From assembly GCF_900187025.1 (NCBI RefSeq), contig NZ_LT906478.1:604001-668000 (forward strand): DNA of 64,000 nucleotides, read 5' to 3'. The stretch is from Listeria ivanovii subsp. ivanovii. Lineage in GTDB: Bacteria; Bacillota; Bacilli; Lactobacillales; Listeriaceae. Below the pieces are notes generated by a model. The model searched no databases. It saw nothing but the letters and a program-made list of their open reading frames with translations, and had not been told where the DNA came from. Numbering within the stretch: the first letter of the stretch is position 1; every line of letters starts with the position of its first letter. Positions 43,545-52,534 of this stretch are shown piece after piece. The translations under genes and the position numbers were made by a program.

Positions 43545-43578
43545 AAAAAGAGCAGACAAATTTGTCCGCTCTTTTTTC
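43545..43578 (-). terminator. Terminator of the thiD operon
   Basis: AAAAGAGCAGACAAA and TTTGTCCGCTCTTTT pair with one wobble; the minus strand ends in a T-run. Confidence 0.8.
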
Positions 43579-43584
43579 AATATC

Positions 43585-44400
43585 TTATCTATTCTCCGCT
43601 TTATTATAAGCACCGTGCCAAACAGGGCCAATGAATTCATTTAAAGCAAATCCGCCTTTGATTGCAGCTGTAACGAAATCTTTCGCTTTAGCAACTGCTT
43701 CTTCCACGGTTAAACCTTTCGCAAGTCCAGCTGTAATTGCGGCTGCGAAAGTACAACCAGCGCCGTGATTATGACTTGGAGAAATTTTTTCAACTTCATA
43801 AACAGTGAAATCTTTTCCATCATAAAGTAAGTCGATTGCTTTGTCGCTTTCTAGTGCTTTTCCGCCTTTGATAACAACGTATTTAGCGCCTAATTCGATA
43901 ATTTTTTTCGCAGCTGCTTTCATATCGTCTAGCGTTGTTAATTTACCAAGACCAGATAATTGACCAGCTTCGAACAGGTTTGGTGTTGTGATGGTTGCTT
44001 TTGGAAGTAACAAGTCACGGATAGCTTCTGCGTTTTCAGGTTGGATTAATTCATCTTCGCCCTTACAAACCATTACGGGATCAATAACGACATTTTTTAA
44101 ATCATATTTATCAATCGCTTCACGAGTAGCTTTGATAATGTCGATCGAGCCAAGCATACCTGTTTTCATTGCGTCAACTGGGCCGCCAGAAAGGATTGTT
44201 TTCAGTTGTTCGCGTACAAGACCTGCATCAATTGGAGTAACACCATGCGCCCAATTGTTGTCTGGATCCATTGTTACGATTGTTGTAATTGCGCTAAAAC
44301 CATAAGTACCATATTCTTCAAAAGTTTTTAAATCTGCTTGTAATCCAGCGCCACCGCTAGAATCAGAGCCTGCAATAGTTAATGTTTTTTTGATTGTCAT
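43585..44400 (-). CDS. thiD: Hydroxymethylpyrimidine/phosphomethylpyrimidine kinase
   Basis: The 271-residue ribokinase-like enzyme has GSDSSGGAGLQADLKTFEE at the N-terminus, VIDPVMVCKGEDEL in the middle and the anion-hole/catalytic SHNHGAGCTFAAAITAGLA near the C-terminus, all diagnostic of ThiD. Closely related pyridoxal kinases (PdxK) in Firmicutes share this fold, so vitamin B6 phosphorylation is an alternative. No TPP riboswitch was seen upstream. It lies 24 bases after a HAD hydrolase gene in the same direction. Recalled as lmo0662. Confidence 0.88.
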   Translation of the reverse strand: MTIKKTLTIAGSDSSGGAGLQADLKTFEEYGTYGFSAITTIVTMDPDNNWAHGVTPIDAGLVREQLKTILSGGPVDAMKTGMLGSIDIIKATREAIDKYDLKNVVIDPVMVCKGEDELIQPENAEAIRDLLLPKATITTPNLFEAGQLSGLGKLTTLDDMKAAAKKIIELGAKYVVIKGGKALESDKAIDLLYDGKDFTVYEVEKISPSHNHGAGCTFAAAITAGLAKGLTVEEAVAKAKDFVTAAIKGGFALNEFIGPVWHGAYNKAENR

Positions 44401-44424
44401 GATTTTTCCTCCTAAAAATAAACT

Positions 44425-45291
44425 TTAGTCATTTGTTTCAAGCATTTTATAGATGGCAGCTGCAACCCCGTGTTCATCGTTGGTTGAGGTAACGTGTTCT
44501 GCTAAATCTTTTACTTCTTCTTCGGCATTTCCCATTGCGACACTGTAGCCAGCCATTTTGAGCATCGAAATGTCATTCATATTATCTCCAATTGCAAAAG
44601 TTTCATCAAGCGTTACGCCTAATTTTTCTACATAATATTGTAAGGAAATCCCTTTTTGTGCTTCACGGTGGGTAATTTCAATATTGTCGGAAAACGAAGA
44701 AGTAACCGAAAGCTCATTTTCTTTTTCCAGTTTTGCCTTAGCTTTTGCAAGGATTTCTTTGTCATAGGAGAAAGAAATGAATTTTAGGATGGTTAGTTCT
44801 TTATTGGCTAAAATTCTTTCTACATCAGGTATTTCATGAACGTCTTTGGATTCAAAACGCTCTTCTACTTTTTCAGTGATTTCCGAAACAGGAGCATCTG
44901 GGTGGATACGTTTATGCATTTCTATCATAAATTCTTTACCGCGTGCTTTATCTGTTGTAATTGGTCCCATATCTGTGAAAAACTCTGTATACATGCCAAG
45001 TTCGGATAAGGTGTTATACGTGTCTCGAGCTAAGTTTCTATCGATAGGATGTTGTAATACAATTTTGCCGTGTTCGTCACGAATTTCAGCACCATTCATA
45101 CAAATAGCTGGTGCGTATAAGTTTGCTTTATTAATTAATCCCATCGCGTCGTCATACATCCGTCCAGTACATAGAACAAAATGAATCCCTTTTGCGCGGG
45201 CTTTTTCGATTGCCTCGACGTTTTCTTTTGCAATCTCGATATTAGAGTTAAGTAGTGTGCCATCCATGTCTGAAGCAATAACTTTAATCAT
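44425..45291 (-). CDS. Cof-type HAD hydrolase
   Basis: This 288-residue protein has motif I SDMDGTLLNSN, motif II CTGRMYDD, the Cof cap (C2) domain and motif IV FAIGDNMNDISMLKMAGYSVAMGNA. Such enzymes remove phosphate from sugar phosphates, flavins or PLP. Pairing with thiD/pdxK-type kinase could point to vitamin-phosphate turnover (inference). GGGGAGGAA is the ribosome site on the minus strand. Recalled as lmo0663. Confidence 0.88.
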   Translation of the reverse strand: MIKVIASDMDGTLLNSNIEIAKENVEAIEKARAKGIHFVLCTGRMYDDAMGLINKANLYAPAICMNGAEIRDEHGKIVLQHPIDRNLARDTYNTLSELGMYTEFFTDMGPITTDKARGKEFMIEMHKRIHPDAPVSEITEKVEERFESKDVHEIPDVERILANKELTILKFISFSYDKEILAKAKAKLEKENELSVTSSFSDNIEITHREAQKGISLQYYVEKLGVTLDETFAIGDNMNDISMLKMAGYSVAMGNAEEEVKDLAEHVTSTNDEHGVAAAIYKMLETND

Positions 45292-45464
45292 AATATTTAA
45301 TTCCTCCCCAATTTTACCTACTTAACTAGAATAGCATTTTTTAAAGAAAAATGCACAAAAGGTAGCTGCGAGTAGTTTTCTTTGCAGTCTGATTACTTTA
45401 CTATATTTCTTTCTGTCATTTGGTTATAATAGATAAGAATAAAACGTGGATTGGATGTGGCAGA

Positions 45465-46028
45465 ATGAGTTCAGAACTAGAAAAGATGATTGCAGGAGAA
45501 ATGTATGATCCAAGTGACAGAGAGCTTGTACACGGTAGAAGTCGTGCGCGGAAGTTCTGTCGAGAAATAAATGATACGATGGACGCTGATTCCCGTCAAA
45601 GCGTGCTGAAACGTCTATTTGGTGGTACAAAAGAAAGCGTCTATGTCGAACCAGATTTTCGAGTAGATTACGGCTCCAATATTTACGTTGGCGAAAATTT
45701 TTATGCTAATTTTGATTGTGTGATTTTAGATGTTTGCGAGGTACATATTGGTGAAAATTGCATGATGGCGCCAGGTGTTCATATTTATACGGCTACACAT
45801 CCACTTGATCCAGTTAAACGAAATAGTGGACTGGAACTTGGTAAGCCAGTAAAGATTGGTGATAATGTGTGGATTGGCGGTCGGGCAATTATTAATCCGG
45901 GAGTAACACTTGGTAATAACGTGGTTGTAGCATCTGGATCAGTTGTGACGAAAAGTTTCCCTGACAATGTTGTTTTAGCCGGAAATCCAGCGCGGGTAAT
46001 TAAAACTATTGAGGTTAAGGATAAATGA
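45465..46028 (+). CDS. Maltose/galactoside O-acetyltransferase family (LacA/NodL-like)
   Basis: The 187-residue protein has the start typical of the family ([20 protein letters not shown]) and a left-handed beta-helix hexapeptide domain ending in [20 protein letters not shown] with the catalytic His in YTATHPLDP. These enzymes acetylate sugars with acetyl-CoA. The frame extends upstream to 45420, but the conserved N-terminus begins at 45465. Its stop overlaps the next gene (ATGA at 46025). Recalled as lmo0664. Confidence 0.87.
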   Translation: MSSELEKMIAGEMYDPSDRELVHGRSRARKFCREINDTMDADSRQSVLKRLFGGTKESVYVEPDFRVDYGSNIYVGENFYANFDCVILDVCEVHIGENCMMAPGVHIYTATHPLDPVKRNSGLELGKPVKIGDNVWIGGRAIINPGVTLGNNVVVASGSVVTKSFPDNVVLAGNPARVIKTIEVKDK

Positions 46029-46288
46029 TTATTTCAGATGCAAAGATTTTTGAACAAATGGAAAGTGAGTTAGCAAAAGCAAGAGCGGCAACGACAAAGG
46101 CGAGTCAAGATAAGCATTTGCATGGTTTGATGTTACTTGTCCAACTTGCGAAAACTGGTGATGAAACAGGTTTGGAAGTGGAAACAAACCTAATTCCAAA
46201 ATCAGAACCTGCGCAAATCGTCAACATGGACGGAAAGAAAATAGAGTTAGAAGATGGGGCTAATGGAGATTCATTGCTTGATTTTTAG
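46025..46288 (+). CDS. DUF5327/YwdI-like small protein
   Basis: The 87-residue cytosolic protein has a helical N-terminal half ([34 protein letters not shown]) and an acidic tail ending SLLDF. This matches B. subtilis YwdI (DUF5327). Function unknown. It overlaps the acetyltransferase stop by four bases and precedes a ywdK-like gene, as ywdI precedes ywdK in Bacillus. Confidence 0.75.
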   Translation: MIISDAKIFEQMESELAKARAATTKASQDKHLHGLMLLVQLAKTGDETGLEVETNLIPKSEPAQIVNMDGKKIELEDGANGDSLLDF

Positions 46289-46297
46289 GGGGCTATT

Positions 46298-46675
46298 ATG
46301 AAAAAAACAATTATTACTGGAGCCATTTTTGCCGGGCTTGCAGTTCTACTTGGTGCTTTCGGGGCGCATGCTTTAAAAGATGTACTTGGAAGTTATGCAA
46401 GTACTTGGGAAACCGGCGTTCAGTATCAAATGTTTCACGCAGTTGGAATTTTAGTTGTTGGATTATTAATGGAAAAACAAGCTAGCCAGCTTTATGCTTG
46501 GGCAGTGATCTTATTTTCGGTCGGAATTGCGTTCTTTTCCGGAAGTTTATATATCTTAAGTATTTCCAAAGTAGCTGTGTTAGGCGCAATTACGCCAATC
46601 GGAGGAGTTTGTTTTGTAGCAGGCTGGTTATTGCTGATTTTGGGCGTATCGAGAAGGTCTACGAGGTTTTATTAA
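46298..46675 (+). CDS. DUF423-family membrane protein (YwdK-like)
   Basis: The protein is 125 residues with four membrane helices. GAFGAHALKD near the N-terminus and YQMFHAVGILVVGLL are the DUF423 signatures; LGAITPIGGVCFVAGW closes the family core. Function unknown. It lies nine bases behind the ywdI-like gene with GGGGG as ribosome site. Confidence 0.85.
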   Translation: MKKTIITGAIFAGLAVLLGAFGAHALKDVLGSYASTWETGVQYQMFHAVGILVVGLLMEKQASQLYAWAVILFSVGIAFFSGSLYILSISKVAVLGAITPIGGVCFVAGWLLLILGVSRRSTRFY

Positions 46676-46680
46676 AATAA

Positions 46681-46732
46681 AAATAATCGACTTTTTGCGC
46701 ATATTTGAGCATAAAGCCGATTATTTTTTATT
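46681..46732 (+). terminator. Terminator of the acetyltransferase-ywdI-ywdK operon
   Basis: AAAATAATCGACTTTTTG and CATAAAGCCGATTATTTT pair with a few wobbles, followed by TT-rich sequence. Confidence 0.7.
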
Positions 46733-46790
46733 ATTCGCCAATAAGTGCTAAAATAGAGGAATCATATTTGATAAGGGAGACAGCAATTAC

Positions 46791-47726
46791 ATGACTTATG
46801 CACTTGAGATAACAGGGTTACGAAAAATCTATTCGACTGGGGTGGAAGCTCTTCGCGGGGTGGATTTAACGGTAGAAGAAGGAGATTTTTATGCGCTTCT
46901 TGGTCCAAATGGGGCGGGGAAATCAACGACAATCGGGATTATCACATCGTTAGTCAATAAAACATCTGGAAAAGTAAAAGTATTTGGCTATGACCTGGAC
47001 ACGGATATTGTTCGGGCGAAACAGCAAATTGGACTTGTACCGCAAGAATTCAATTTCAATCCATTTGAAACGGTACAACAAATTGTCGTTAATCAGGCCG
47101 GCTATTATGGTGTTTCTCGTAAAGAAGCATTTAAACGTAGCGAAAAATATTTAAAACAATCGAATTTATGGGAAAAGCGTCACGAACGGGCTAGAATGCT
47201 TTCAGGAGGAATGAAAAGACGCCTGATGATTGCGCGTGTGTTGATGCATGAACCACGGCTGCTGATTTTGGATGAACCTACTGCTGGGGTGGATATTGAA
47301 CTTAGACGTGAAATGTGGACGTTTTTAAGGGAGCTAAATGAGAGTGGTACAACGATTATTTTAACTACACATTACTTAGAGGAAGCGGAAATGCTTTGCC
47401 GAAACATCGGTATAATCCAGTCAGGTGAGCTAATTGAAAATACGAGCATGAAATCACTACTTTCTAAGTTGCAATTTGAGACATTTATTTTTGATTTAGA
47501 GCCTTATGAACAAGCATTTGAAATCACTGGATATCAGCATGTTTTTGAAGATAAACAAACACTATCTGTTGAAGTTGAACGAAATCAAGGCGTGAATCAC
47601 ATCTTTGAACAATTAAGTGCTCGAGGGATTAAAGTGCTTTCTATGCGTAATAAGTCCAATAGATTAGAAGAACTATTTTTGAAAATTACCGATGAAAAAC
47701 ATCAAGTGGGGGAAAAACATGTTTAA
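46791..47726 (+). CDS. ABC transporter ATP-binding protein (DrrA/CcmA-like)
   Basis: The 311-residue ATPase has Walker A GPNGAGKST, Q-loop LVPQEFNFN, signature LSGGMKRRLMIARVLMHEP, Walker B LLILDEPTAG and the switch His in TTHYLEEAE. A C-terminal regulatory domain (about residues 225-311) is typical of the ABC-2 drug and polysaccharide exporters (DrrA type). It overlaps the permease gene by eight bases. Substrate unknown. Recalled as lmo0667. Confidence 0.92.
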   Translation: MTYALEITGLRKIYSTGVEALRGVDLTVEEGDFYALLGPNGAGKSTTIGIITSLVNKTSGKVKVFGYDLDTDIVRAKQQIGLVPQEFNFNPFETVQQIVVNQAGYYGVSRKEAFKRSEKYLKQSNLWEKRHERARMLSGGMKRRLMIARVLMHEPRLLILDEPTAGVDIELRREMWTFLRELNESGTTIILTTHYLEEAEMLCRNIGIIQSGELIENTSMKSLLSKLQFETFIFDLEPYEQAFEITGYQHVFEDKQTLSVEVERNQGVNHIFEQLSARGIKVLSMRNKSNRLEELFLKITDEKHQVGEKHV

Positions 47727-48489
47727 TCTATATTATACAGCTTTAAAAAGTCTAGCAGCAAAAGAAACCAACCGATATATGCGGATTTGGGTTCAGACAC
47801 TCGTTCCACCTGTTATTACAACGTCGCTTTATTTTATTATCTTTGGGAAAATGATTGGGAGCCGTATTGGGGATATGGGTGGTTTTTCTTATATGGAATA
47901 CATCGTGCCGGGGCTAATTATGATGTCTGTCATTACTAGTTCATATGCCAATGTATCGTCTTCTTTTTTCTCACAAAAATTCCAGAAAAATATTGAGGAG
48001 ATTTTAGTAGCTCCTGTACCAACGCATATTATCATCTGGGGATTTCTTATTGGTGGAATCGGTAGAAGTATATTAGTAGGTTCACTAGTTACCATTATTT
48101 CTTTATTTTTTGTACCACTCCATGTCTATTCATGGTCGATTGGAATTATTACTTTTTTGATGACAGCGATTGTGTTCTCGCTAGCAGGCCTTCTCAATGG
48201 GATTTTCGCTAAATCTTATGATGATGTCTCTATTGTACCAACATTTGTTTTACAGCCGCTGACGTACCTTGGTGGTGTGTTCTACGCGATTTCTATGCTT
48301 CCGCCCATCTGGCAAGCGATTTCAAAAGTAAATCCGATTGTCTACATGATTTCTGGATTCCGGTATGGCTTCCTTGGTGTAACTGATGTCCCAATCATGG
48401 TGTCGATGTTCATTCTGGTGCTATTTATCGTTGTGCTATATGCGATTTGCTGGTATTTAATTAATAAAGGAAGAGGTTTAAGGAGTTAG
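47719..48489 (+). CDS. ABC-2 type permease
   Basis: The 256-residue membrane protein has six helices and the ABC-2 signature region GGVFYAISMLPPIWQAISKVNPIVY. The start at 47719 is preferred over 47692 because GTGGGG lies just upstream, and it gives the usual short overlap (ATGTTTAA) with the ATPase stop. Together the two form a dimeric exporter, possibly for a drug, lipid or wall precursor. Recalled as lmo0668. Confidence 0.9.
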   Translation: MFNLYYTALKSLAAKETNRYMRIWVQTLVPPVITTSLYFIIFGKMIGSRIGDMGGFSYMEYIVPGLIMMSVITSSYANVSSSFFSQKFQKNIEEILVAPVPTHIIIWGFLIGGIGRSILVGSLVTIISLFFVPLHVYSWSIGIITFLMTAIVFSLAGLLNGIFAKSYDDVSIVPTFVLQPLTYLGGVFYAISMLPPIWQAISKVNPIVYMISGFRYGFLGVTDVPIMVSMFILVLFIVVLYAICWYLINKGRGLRS

Positions 48490-48560
48490 CCAAATACAAA
48501 CGTAGTAAATTCTGTTTCATTTTAGTTAAATTCGTCATCTAATTTTAATACAAAAAAAGG

Positions 48561-48584
48561 GTTTGGACTGGAAGATACGGGTAT
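48561..48584 (+). promoter_or_regulatory. Sigma-B promoter without a downstream stress gene
   Basis: GTTT (48561-48564), a 14-base spacer and GGGTAT (48579-48584) match the Listeria sigma-B consensus GTTT-N13..17-GGGWAW exactly. In EGD-e I recall the sigma-B genes lmo0669-lmo0670 starting here; they are absent. Confidence 0.7.
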
Positions 48585-48592
48585 TATATAGA

Positions 48593-48849
48593 CATAAGCA
48601 ATGACAATACCATTACTTTTTCTCCCTTTTTTGTATGGATTGTCTTTACTTACCTTAAACTCCCTTTTATACTTTTAGTGGTTGTTTTACAGCTGCTAGA
48701 GGTATTTTTTTGTAAATTTTTTATGTAGTAATGGTTTGCATATCAATATTATAAGGCAAATTTCATTATAAATAAAGTCGAAAGTAATGCGACTAAAGAT
48801 TCATTTTGGCAAATAAAATAGGAATGTGTCTATTTTATGAATCTTTTTG
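48593..48849 (+). ncRNA. Candidate sigma-B-dependent RNA of about 255 nt
   Basis: The stretch between the sigma-B promoter and a strong terminator has no usable ORF, so any transcript would be non-coding or a relic of deleted genes. Prediction only. Confidence 0.35.
48795..48849 (+). terminator. Terminator after the orphan sigma-B promoter
   Basis: Outer arms AAAGATTCAT / ATGAATCTTT and inner arms ATAAAATAG / CTATTTTAT stack into one hairpin, followed by TTTTTG. Confidence 0.7.
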
Positions 48850-48924
48850 TTATGTCCTTGTATAATGAAATGGCTACGTATATTCTTAAAGGAACAACAA
48901 ATTTTTATATACATAGGAGGAAAC

Positions 48925-49347
48925 ATGGGATTTTTAGAAGCTTATAAGTCATTTTGGAAGAACTACGTCAATTTTAGTGGTCGTGCACCTCGTTCGGCGT
49001 ATTGGTATGTAGTACTTTGGAATGCAATTATTATTGGAGTTCTTTACATTTTAGCAATCATTTTTGGTATTTCCGCATTGATGGAAGGGAGTGCGGGCGG
49101 CACTGGTATGGTTGGCGGTGGTGGCGCACTATTAATTTTAGTCATTTTATGGCTGTATCTATTAGCGGCTTTAATTCCGACAATCAGTCTTACTGTTAGA
49201 CGTTTACATGATTCAGGGAAAAGTGGTTTTTTTGCTTTTCTTGACTTAATTCCATTTGTTGGGGGAATTATTATTTTAGTATTTATGTGCCTTGAAAGTG
49301 ACGGACCAAACCAATATGGTGATGATGATAGTCAATTTGATATTTAA
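48925..49347 (+). CDS. DUF805-family membrane protein
   Basis: The 140-residue protein begins MGFLEAYKSFWKNYVNFSGR, contains RSAYWYVVLWNAII and, after a Gly-rich loop (GSAGGTGMVGGGG), LTVRRLHDSGKSGF. These are the DUF805 signatures. It has three to four membrane helices and an acidic C-terminus (SDGPNQYGDDDSQFDI). The ATG at 48925 follows AGGAGGAAAC; the longer frame from 48847 lacks a ribosome site. TGTATAAT at about 48861 looks like an extended -10 of its own promoter. Function unknown. Confidence 0.85.
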   Translation: MGFLEAYKSFWKNYVNFSGRAPRSAYWYVVLWNAIIIGVLYILAIIFGISALMEGSAGGTGMVGGGGALLILVILWLYLLAALIPTISLTVRRLHDSGKSGFFAFLDLIPFVGGIIILVFMCLESDGPNQYGDDDSQFDI

Positions 49348-49927
49348 ATAGAAAAAACATACTAAGATTAGAGAGTAAAGTCATTGACGGATGATTTTGT
49401 CCTCTATTTTCTTGTTTGGGTGAAAGGAAAATCGATCATAGACTCATGGACTTCGAGCCCTCATTAAAAAACGGTCTCTTTCACTGTCATTTTAAAATCT
49501 ATTTTAAGTATGTTGGGGCTTCGAGCTCGTGTAAAGGAAATTAGGAACGAAATGAAACAGTGAAGAACCTTTCAAAAAAAGAAAGAAGGCTGAGACATAA
49601 CAAAATATCAGCAATAAAAACTGGATAATAGAAAAGCAGAAATCATTGTATAGAGCCATTTCAAAAAATGGAATAGACATGATTCCTGCTTGTTTTTATT
49701 TTAGAGCCGCTTTTTATACCCATGCTTGAAAACATAATGAATGGTGTGAAATGAGTATGACGGTTCATTTTATCCCACAAGGTCTTGAAGAACCTCAATA
49801 AGCTATCGATCAACAACTTATTCCTTTATCTCAATTATGACAGAAAAACAGTTGTAGGCCGATAGCTTTTTCATTATGATTGGTATCAGCGAAAGCTGAT
49901 ATGAAGGTGCTTGCCCCAGTCTGTTTT
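49348..49927. repeat. Non-coding gap with inverted repeats, possible MITE or IS scar
   Basis: No gene is visible. GGCTGAGACATAAC (about 49588) resembles ends of small Firmicute repeat elements. AGCTATCG..CGATAGCT arms (49801-49872) form a hairpin followed by T5. TATCAGC-GAAA-GCTGATA (49884-49901) is a perfect GNRA-loop hairpin. Two related CTTCGAGC motifs lie near 49450 and 49518. Confidence 0.4.
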
Positions 49928-50137
49928 TTAATGGATTCCTTCGCTTACGAGGAACCAATTAACTTGGCTTGTATTAATAAAATAAGTTAAGTCATATTTG
50001 GTTAATTCAATACATTTTTCGTTAAAAAGATTTTTTAAGTCAGTTTTTGATAATTCGTGGATGCTAATGTTGTTGATTTTTGCGTCGTCATCAAGACGAA
50101 TCGATTCTCCGTTTGCGGTGTAAATTTCGATATACAT
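49928..50137 (-). CDS. Small protein encoded downstream of mogR
   Basis: The 69-residue product (MYIEIYTANGESIRLDDDAK, ISIHELSKTDLKNLFNEKCI) has no recognisable motif or membrane segment. It follows mogR by 18 bases with GAGAGGATGG as ribosome site, so the two share transcripts. Recalled as lmo0673. Function unknown. Confidence 0.75.
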   Translation of the reverse strand: MYIEIYTANGESIRLDDDAKINNISIHELSKTDLKNLFNEKCIELTKYDLTYFINTSQVNWFLVSEGIH

Positions 50138-50155
50138 CGTACCATCCTCTCTGAA

Positions 50156-51076
50156 TTACATTTGTTTATAGTTTTCCTTAAAAATACCGAGTTGATTAAG
50201 CGTCACAACAAGTTGCTGGCTGAAAAGTGGTAATGCTTGGATTTGGTCTAAGTCATTCGCATATGCAAAGTCAGCTACTTGCATGACAAGTGTGTGGAAA
50301 GATTCAGTCATTGTTTCGTTTTGCTGTTTTAAATACGAGTTCTCTTGTTCAAGCTCTTGGTATTTTGTTTGTAAATCTTGATATTTACGATCGAGTTCTT
50401 CTTTTTGCACAGCAAGAGACGAAAGTGAATAAATGCTTTTCAGCAAGTCATAGACATTATTTTCTTCGCCTTGGTTTTCGCTTAAAAGTTGCACGTTGCT
50501 TTTAACGCCAGATAATAAATCTACCAAGTTTTTTTCGCGTGTTTTGTCATAACTGATTTGTTCTTTGATAGATGTCGGCGGTTTATATTCAGAAGAAACG
50601 ACTTTTCCGAAAATATTTGTTTTTTCTTTTTTACTGCTTTTTTGCGTTTTTCTTTTTCTACCCGGCTTATTTTTTGGGATATCTTCTACTTGAATCAATT
50701 CTTTTTTTAGTTTGTAGTAGGTATTTTGCAGCTGGCTCGGTGTTTTTGGAAAGATCCGCAAATCGTTTAAACTGAGCATTTCAGAGATATCAAGTACTTT
50801 CATATCTTCCAAAATAGCAATTTGGTAACATGCAGAAAGTAGTTCTAATTCAATTTTTAACCAACTAATGTTGGAGTGCATATATTTTTCGATTCCACCA
50901 TGTTCTTCAACGGCTTGATAAAAATCAGTGAGTAAATGAAAGATTTCTTCGGCTGTTTGTTCGTCAATACCAGACTCTGACGCCATTTTTTTAATGTCGG
51001 TAGTAGATGAATTCCCCGGATTATCTACTTGTTTTTTTATTTCTTGAAGTAATTTTCTTATTTCTGATTTAGGCAT
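50156..51076 (-). CDS. mogR: Motility gene repressor MogR
   Basis: The 306-residue protein has the length of L. monocytogenes MogR. The N-terminal half (about residues 1-140) is the DNA-binding domain that recognises TTTT-N5-AAAA; the C-terminal half contains a glutamine/glutamate-rich coiled coil (KYQDLQTKYQELEQENSYLK) used for dimerisation. MogR represses flaA and the motility operon at 37 C and is released by the anti-repressor GmaR at lower temperature. It is divergent from the motility operon, with a MogR-type box between them and a sigma-B-like promoter far upstream inside fliQ. Confidence 0.93.
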   Translation of the reverse strand: MPKSEIRKLLQEIKKQVDNPGNSSTTDIKKMASESGIDEQTAEEIFHLLTDFYQAVEEHGGIEKYMHSNISWLKIELELLSACYQIAILEDMKVLDISEMLSLNDLRIFPKTPSQLQNTYYKLKKELIQVEDIPKNKPGRKRKTQKSSKKEKTNIFGKVVSSEYKPPTSIKEQISYDKTREKNLVDLLSGVKSNVQLLSENQGEENNVYDLLKSIYSLSSLAVQKEELDRKYQDLQTKYQELEQENSYLKQQNETMTESFHTLVMQVADFAYANDLDQIQALPLFSQQLVVTLNQLGIFKENYKQM

Positions 51077-51298
51077 ACAATCACATACCTCTCTATCCTA
51101 TAGTATTATTGATTTTCTGTTTATTTTTATAATAACAATATATGTTAGTTGTGTAAAGGGAGTGCGGGTGGGTCAAAAGGAGTGGGTATGAAGAACCTTT
51201 TTTTGCGTTAAATAAAAAAATATTAATCAAATAATGAGAAGTTTTCCTTTGATACAGCTGTTACTATGGCTGTTTTTTTAATTTTTACCGACTTTTCA

Positions 51299-51311
51299 TT
51301 TTTTAAAAAAA
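51299..51311. promoter_or_regulatory. MogR box
   Basis: TTTTTTAAAAAAA fits the MogR recognition pattern TTTTWWWWWAAAA and is palindromic. It lies in the mogR / motility-operon divergent region, consistent with MogR repression. The rest of 51077-51447 is AT-rich, with a degenerate second copy near 51381 (TTTTGAAAAAA). Confidence 0.65.
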
Positions 51312-51447
51312 GTATAGATTTTTTTTAGATTTGGTGTAAAATTTTATATTGCAGTTACAAAAAATACTATATTGATATATATTTTGAAAAAATGATTTAT
51401 TTTTGTAATCTGATGAAGGGAGTGAAAGGTGAATTTACCTTACTTGA

Positions 51448-51762
51448 ATGGAATATTTTTTATCACTTTTTAAAATTATTGCACTTTTAGCTGTGCTTGC
51501 AGGTATTTCTTACTTTTTAGTAAAGAAAAACAAACAAGCGGCTCGAACTAGAAAAAGCGAAAATGACCTTATAAAGTTGGAAGATACGCTTCTCATCTCT
51601 CATCAGTTACGCGCAGTTCTTCTAGAGGTGAACGGAGAGAAAGTGCTGGCGCTTATTTCAAATAATGATATTAGAACGGTGTCATTAAATGGAAATAATG
51701 TCCAAGATGAGTCACTTTTCCGAGAATTACTTTTGAAAGAGGAGACGAAAGTAAATGCGTAA
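51448..51762 (+). CDS. fliO: FliO-like flagellar export accessory protein
   Basis: The 104-residue protein has one N-terminal helix (YFLSLFKIIALLAVLAGISY) followed by a basic cytosolic domain with LIKLEDTLLISHQLRAVLLE and VNGEKVLALISNN, which fits the FliO/FliZ pattern (membrane anchor plus small beta domain). Its place directly before fliP is where fliO normally sits. The EGD-e homologue (lmo0675) is usually listed as hypothetical, so the symbol is my inference. It overlaps fliP by eight bases. Confidence 0.6.
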   Translation: MEYFLSLFKIIALLAVLAGISYFLVKKNKQAARTRKSENDLIKLEDTLLISHQLRAVLLEVNGEKVLALISNNDIRTVSLNGNNVQDESLFRELLLKEETKVNA

Positions 51763-52522
51763 AATAGCTTCTAAACGAGTATTTCAAGTATCCTTTATTG
51801 CTGTTTTTGTATTTTCTTTGATTTTCTTTTGGCCAGGTACGAGTGTTCATGCTGAAAGTTGGCTGGACTCGCTGGGTGTAAATGGAACAGATGGGGTTAA
51901 TTCTAGTGTTGCCCTATTTGTTTTAGTGACAGTGCTATCTTTGTCTGCTTCGATTGTATTAATGTTCACACATTTTACGTATTGTATTATCGTTCTTGGA
52001 TTAACGAGACAGGGGCTTGGAGCGACAAATTTGCCACCTAATCAGGTGCTTGTTGGTCTTGCACTTTTCCTATCTTTGTTTATGATGCAGCCTTTGATTA
52101 CGGCATGGTACGACGATGTGTATAAACCATCACAAACAGAAGAATGGAGTGCATCAAAGGTTTGGGATGAGACAAAACCGCTGTTGACTAAGTATGTGGC
52201 TGAAAATACATATAAGCACGATATCAACATGATGTTAAAAGCTGAAGGAGAGGACCCAGTAACTAAAAAAGAAGATGCACCACTTATGGCTCTTATGCCA
52301 GCTTTTATTTTGACACAAATTACCCAAGGATTTTTAACTGGGATGTTTATTTACTTGGCGTTTATATTTATAGACTTGATTGTTAGTACTTTACTAATGT
52401 ACCTCGGAATGATGATGGTTCCACCGATGACAATTAGTTTACCGTTTAAGATTTTAGTCTTTATTTTCATTGGAGGATACGGGCTAATTACCAACATGAT
52501 TTTTCAAACAATTCACTTTTAA
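51755..52522 (+). CDS. fliP: Flagellar biosynthesis protein FliP
   Basis: This 255-residue protein has an N-terminal signal-like helix and four membrane helices, with the FliP signatures FTYCIIVLGLTRQGLGATNLPPNQVLVGLALFL (here split by variants) and LGMMMVPPMTISLPFKILVF near the C-terminus. It forms the export gate with FliQ and FliR. First core gene of the export block. Confidence 0.95.
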   Translation: MRKIASKRVFQVSFIAVFVFSLIFFWPGTSVHAESWLDSLGVNGTDGVNSSVALFVLVTVLSLSASIVLMFTHFTYCIIVLGLTRQGLGATNLPPNQVLVGLALFLSLFMMQPLITAWYDDVYKPSQTEEWSASKVWDETKPLLTKYVAENTYKHDINMMLKAEGEDPVTKKEDAPLMALMPAFILTQITQGFLTGMFIYLAFIFIDLIVSTLLMYLGMMMVPPMTISLPFKILVFIFIGGYGLITNMIFQTIHF

Positions 52523-52534
52523 GGGAGTAGCAAA

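Noticed and set aside
44401-45291. TPP riboswitch for thiD
   Set aside because: The space before thiD is 24 bases and no THI-box-like sequence was found before the HAD gene.
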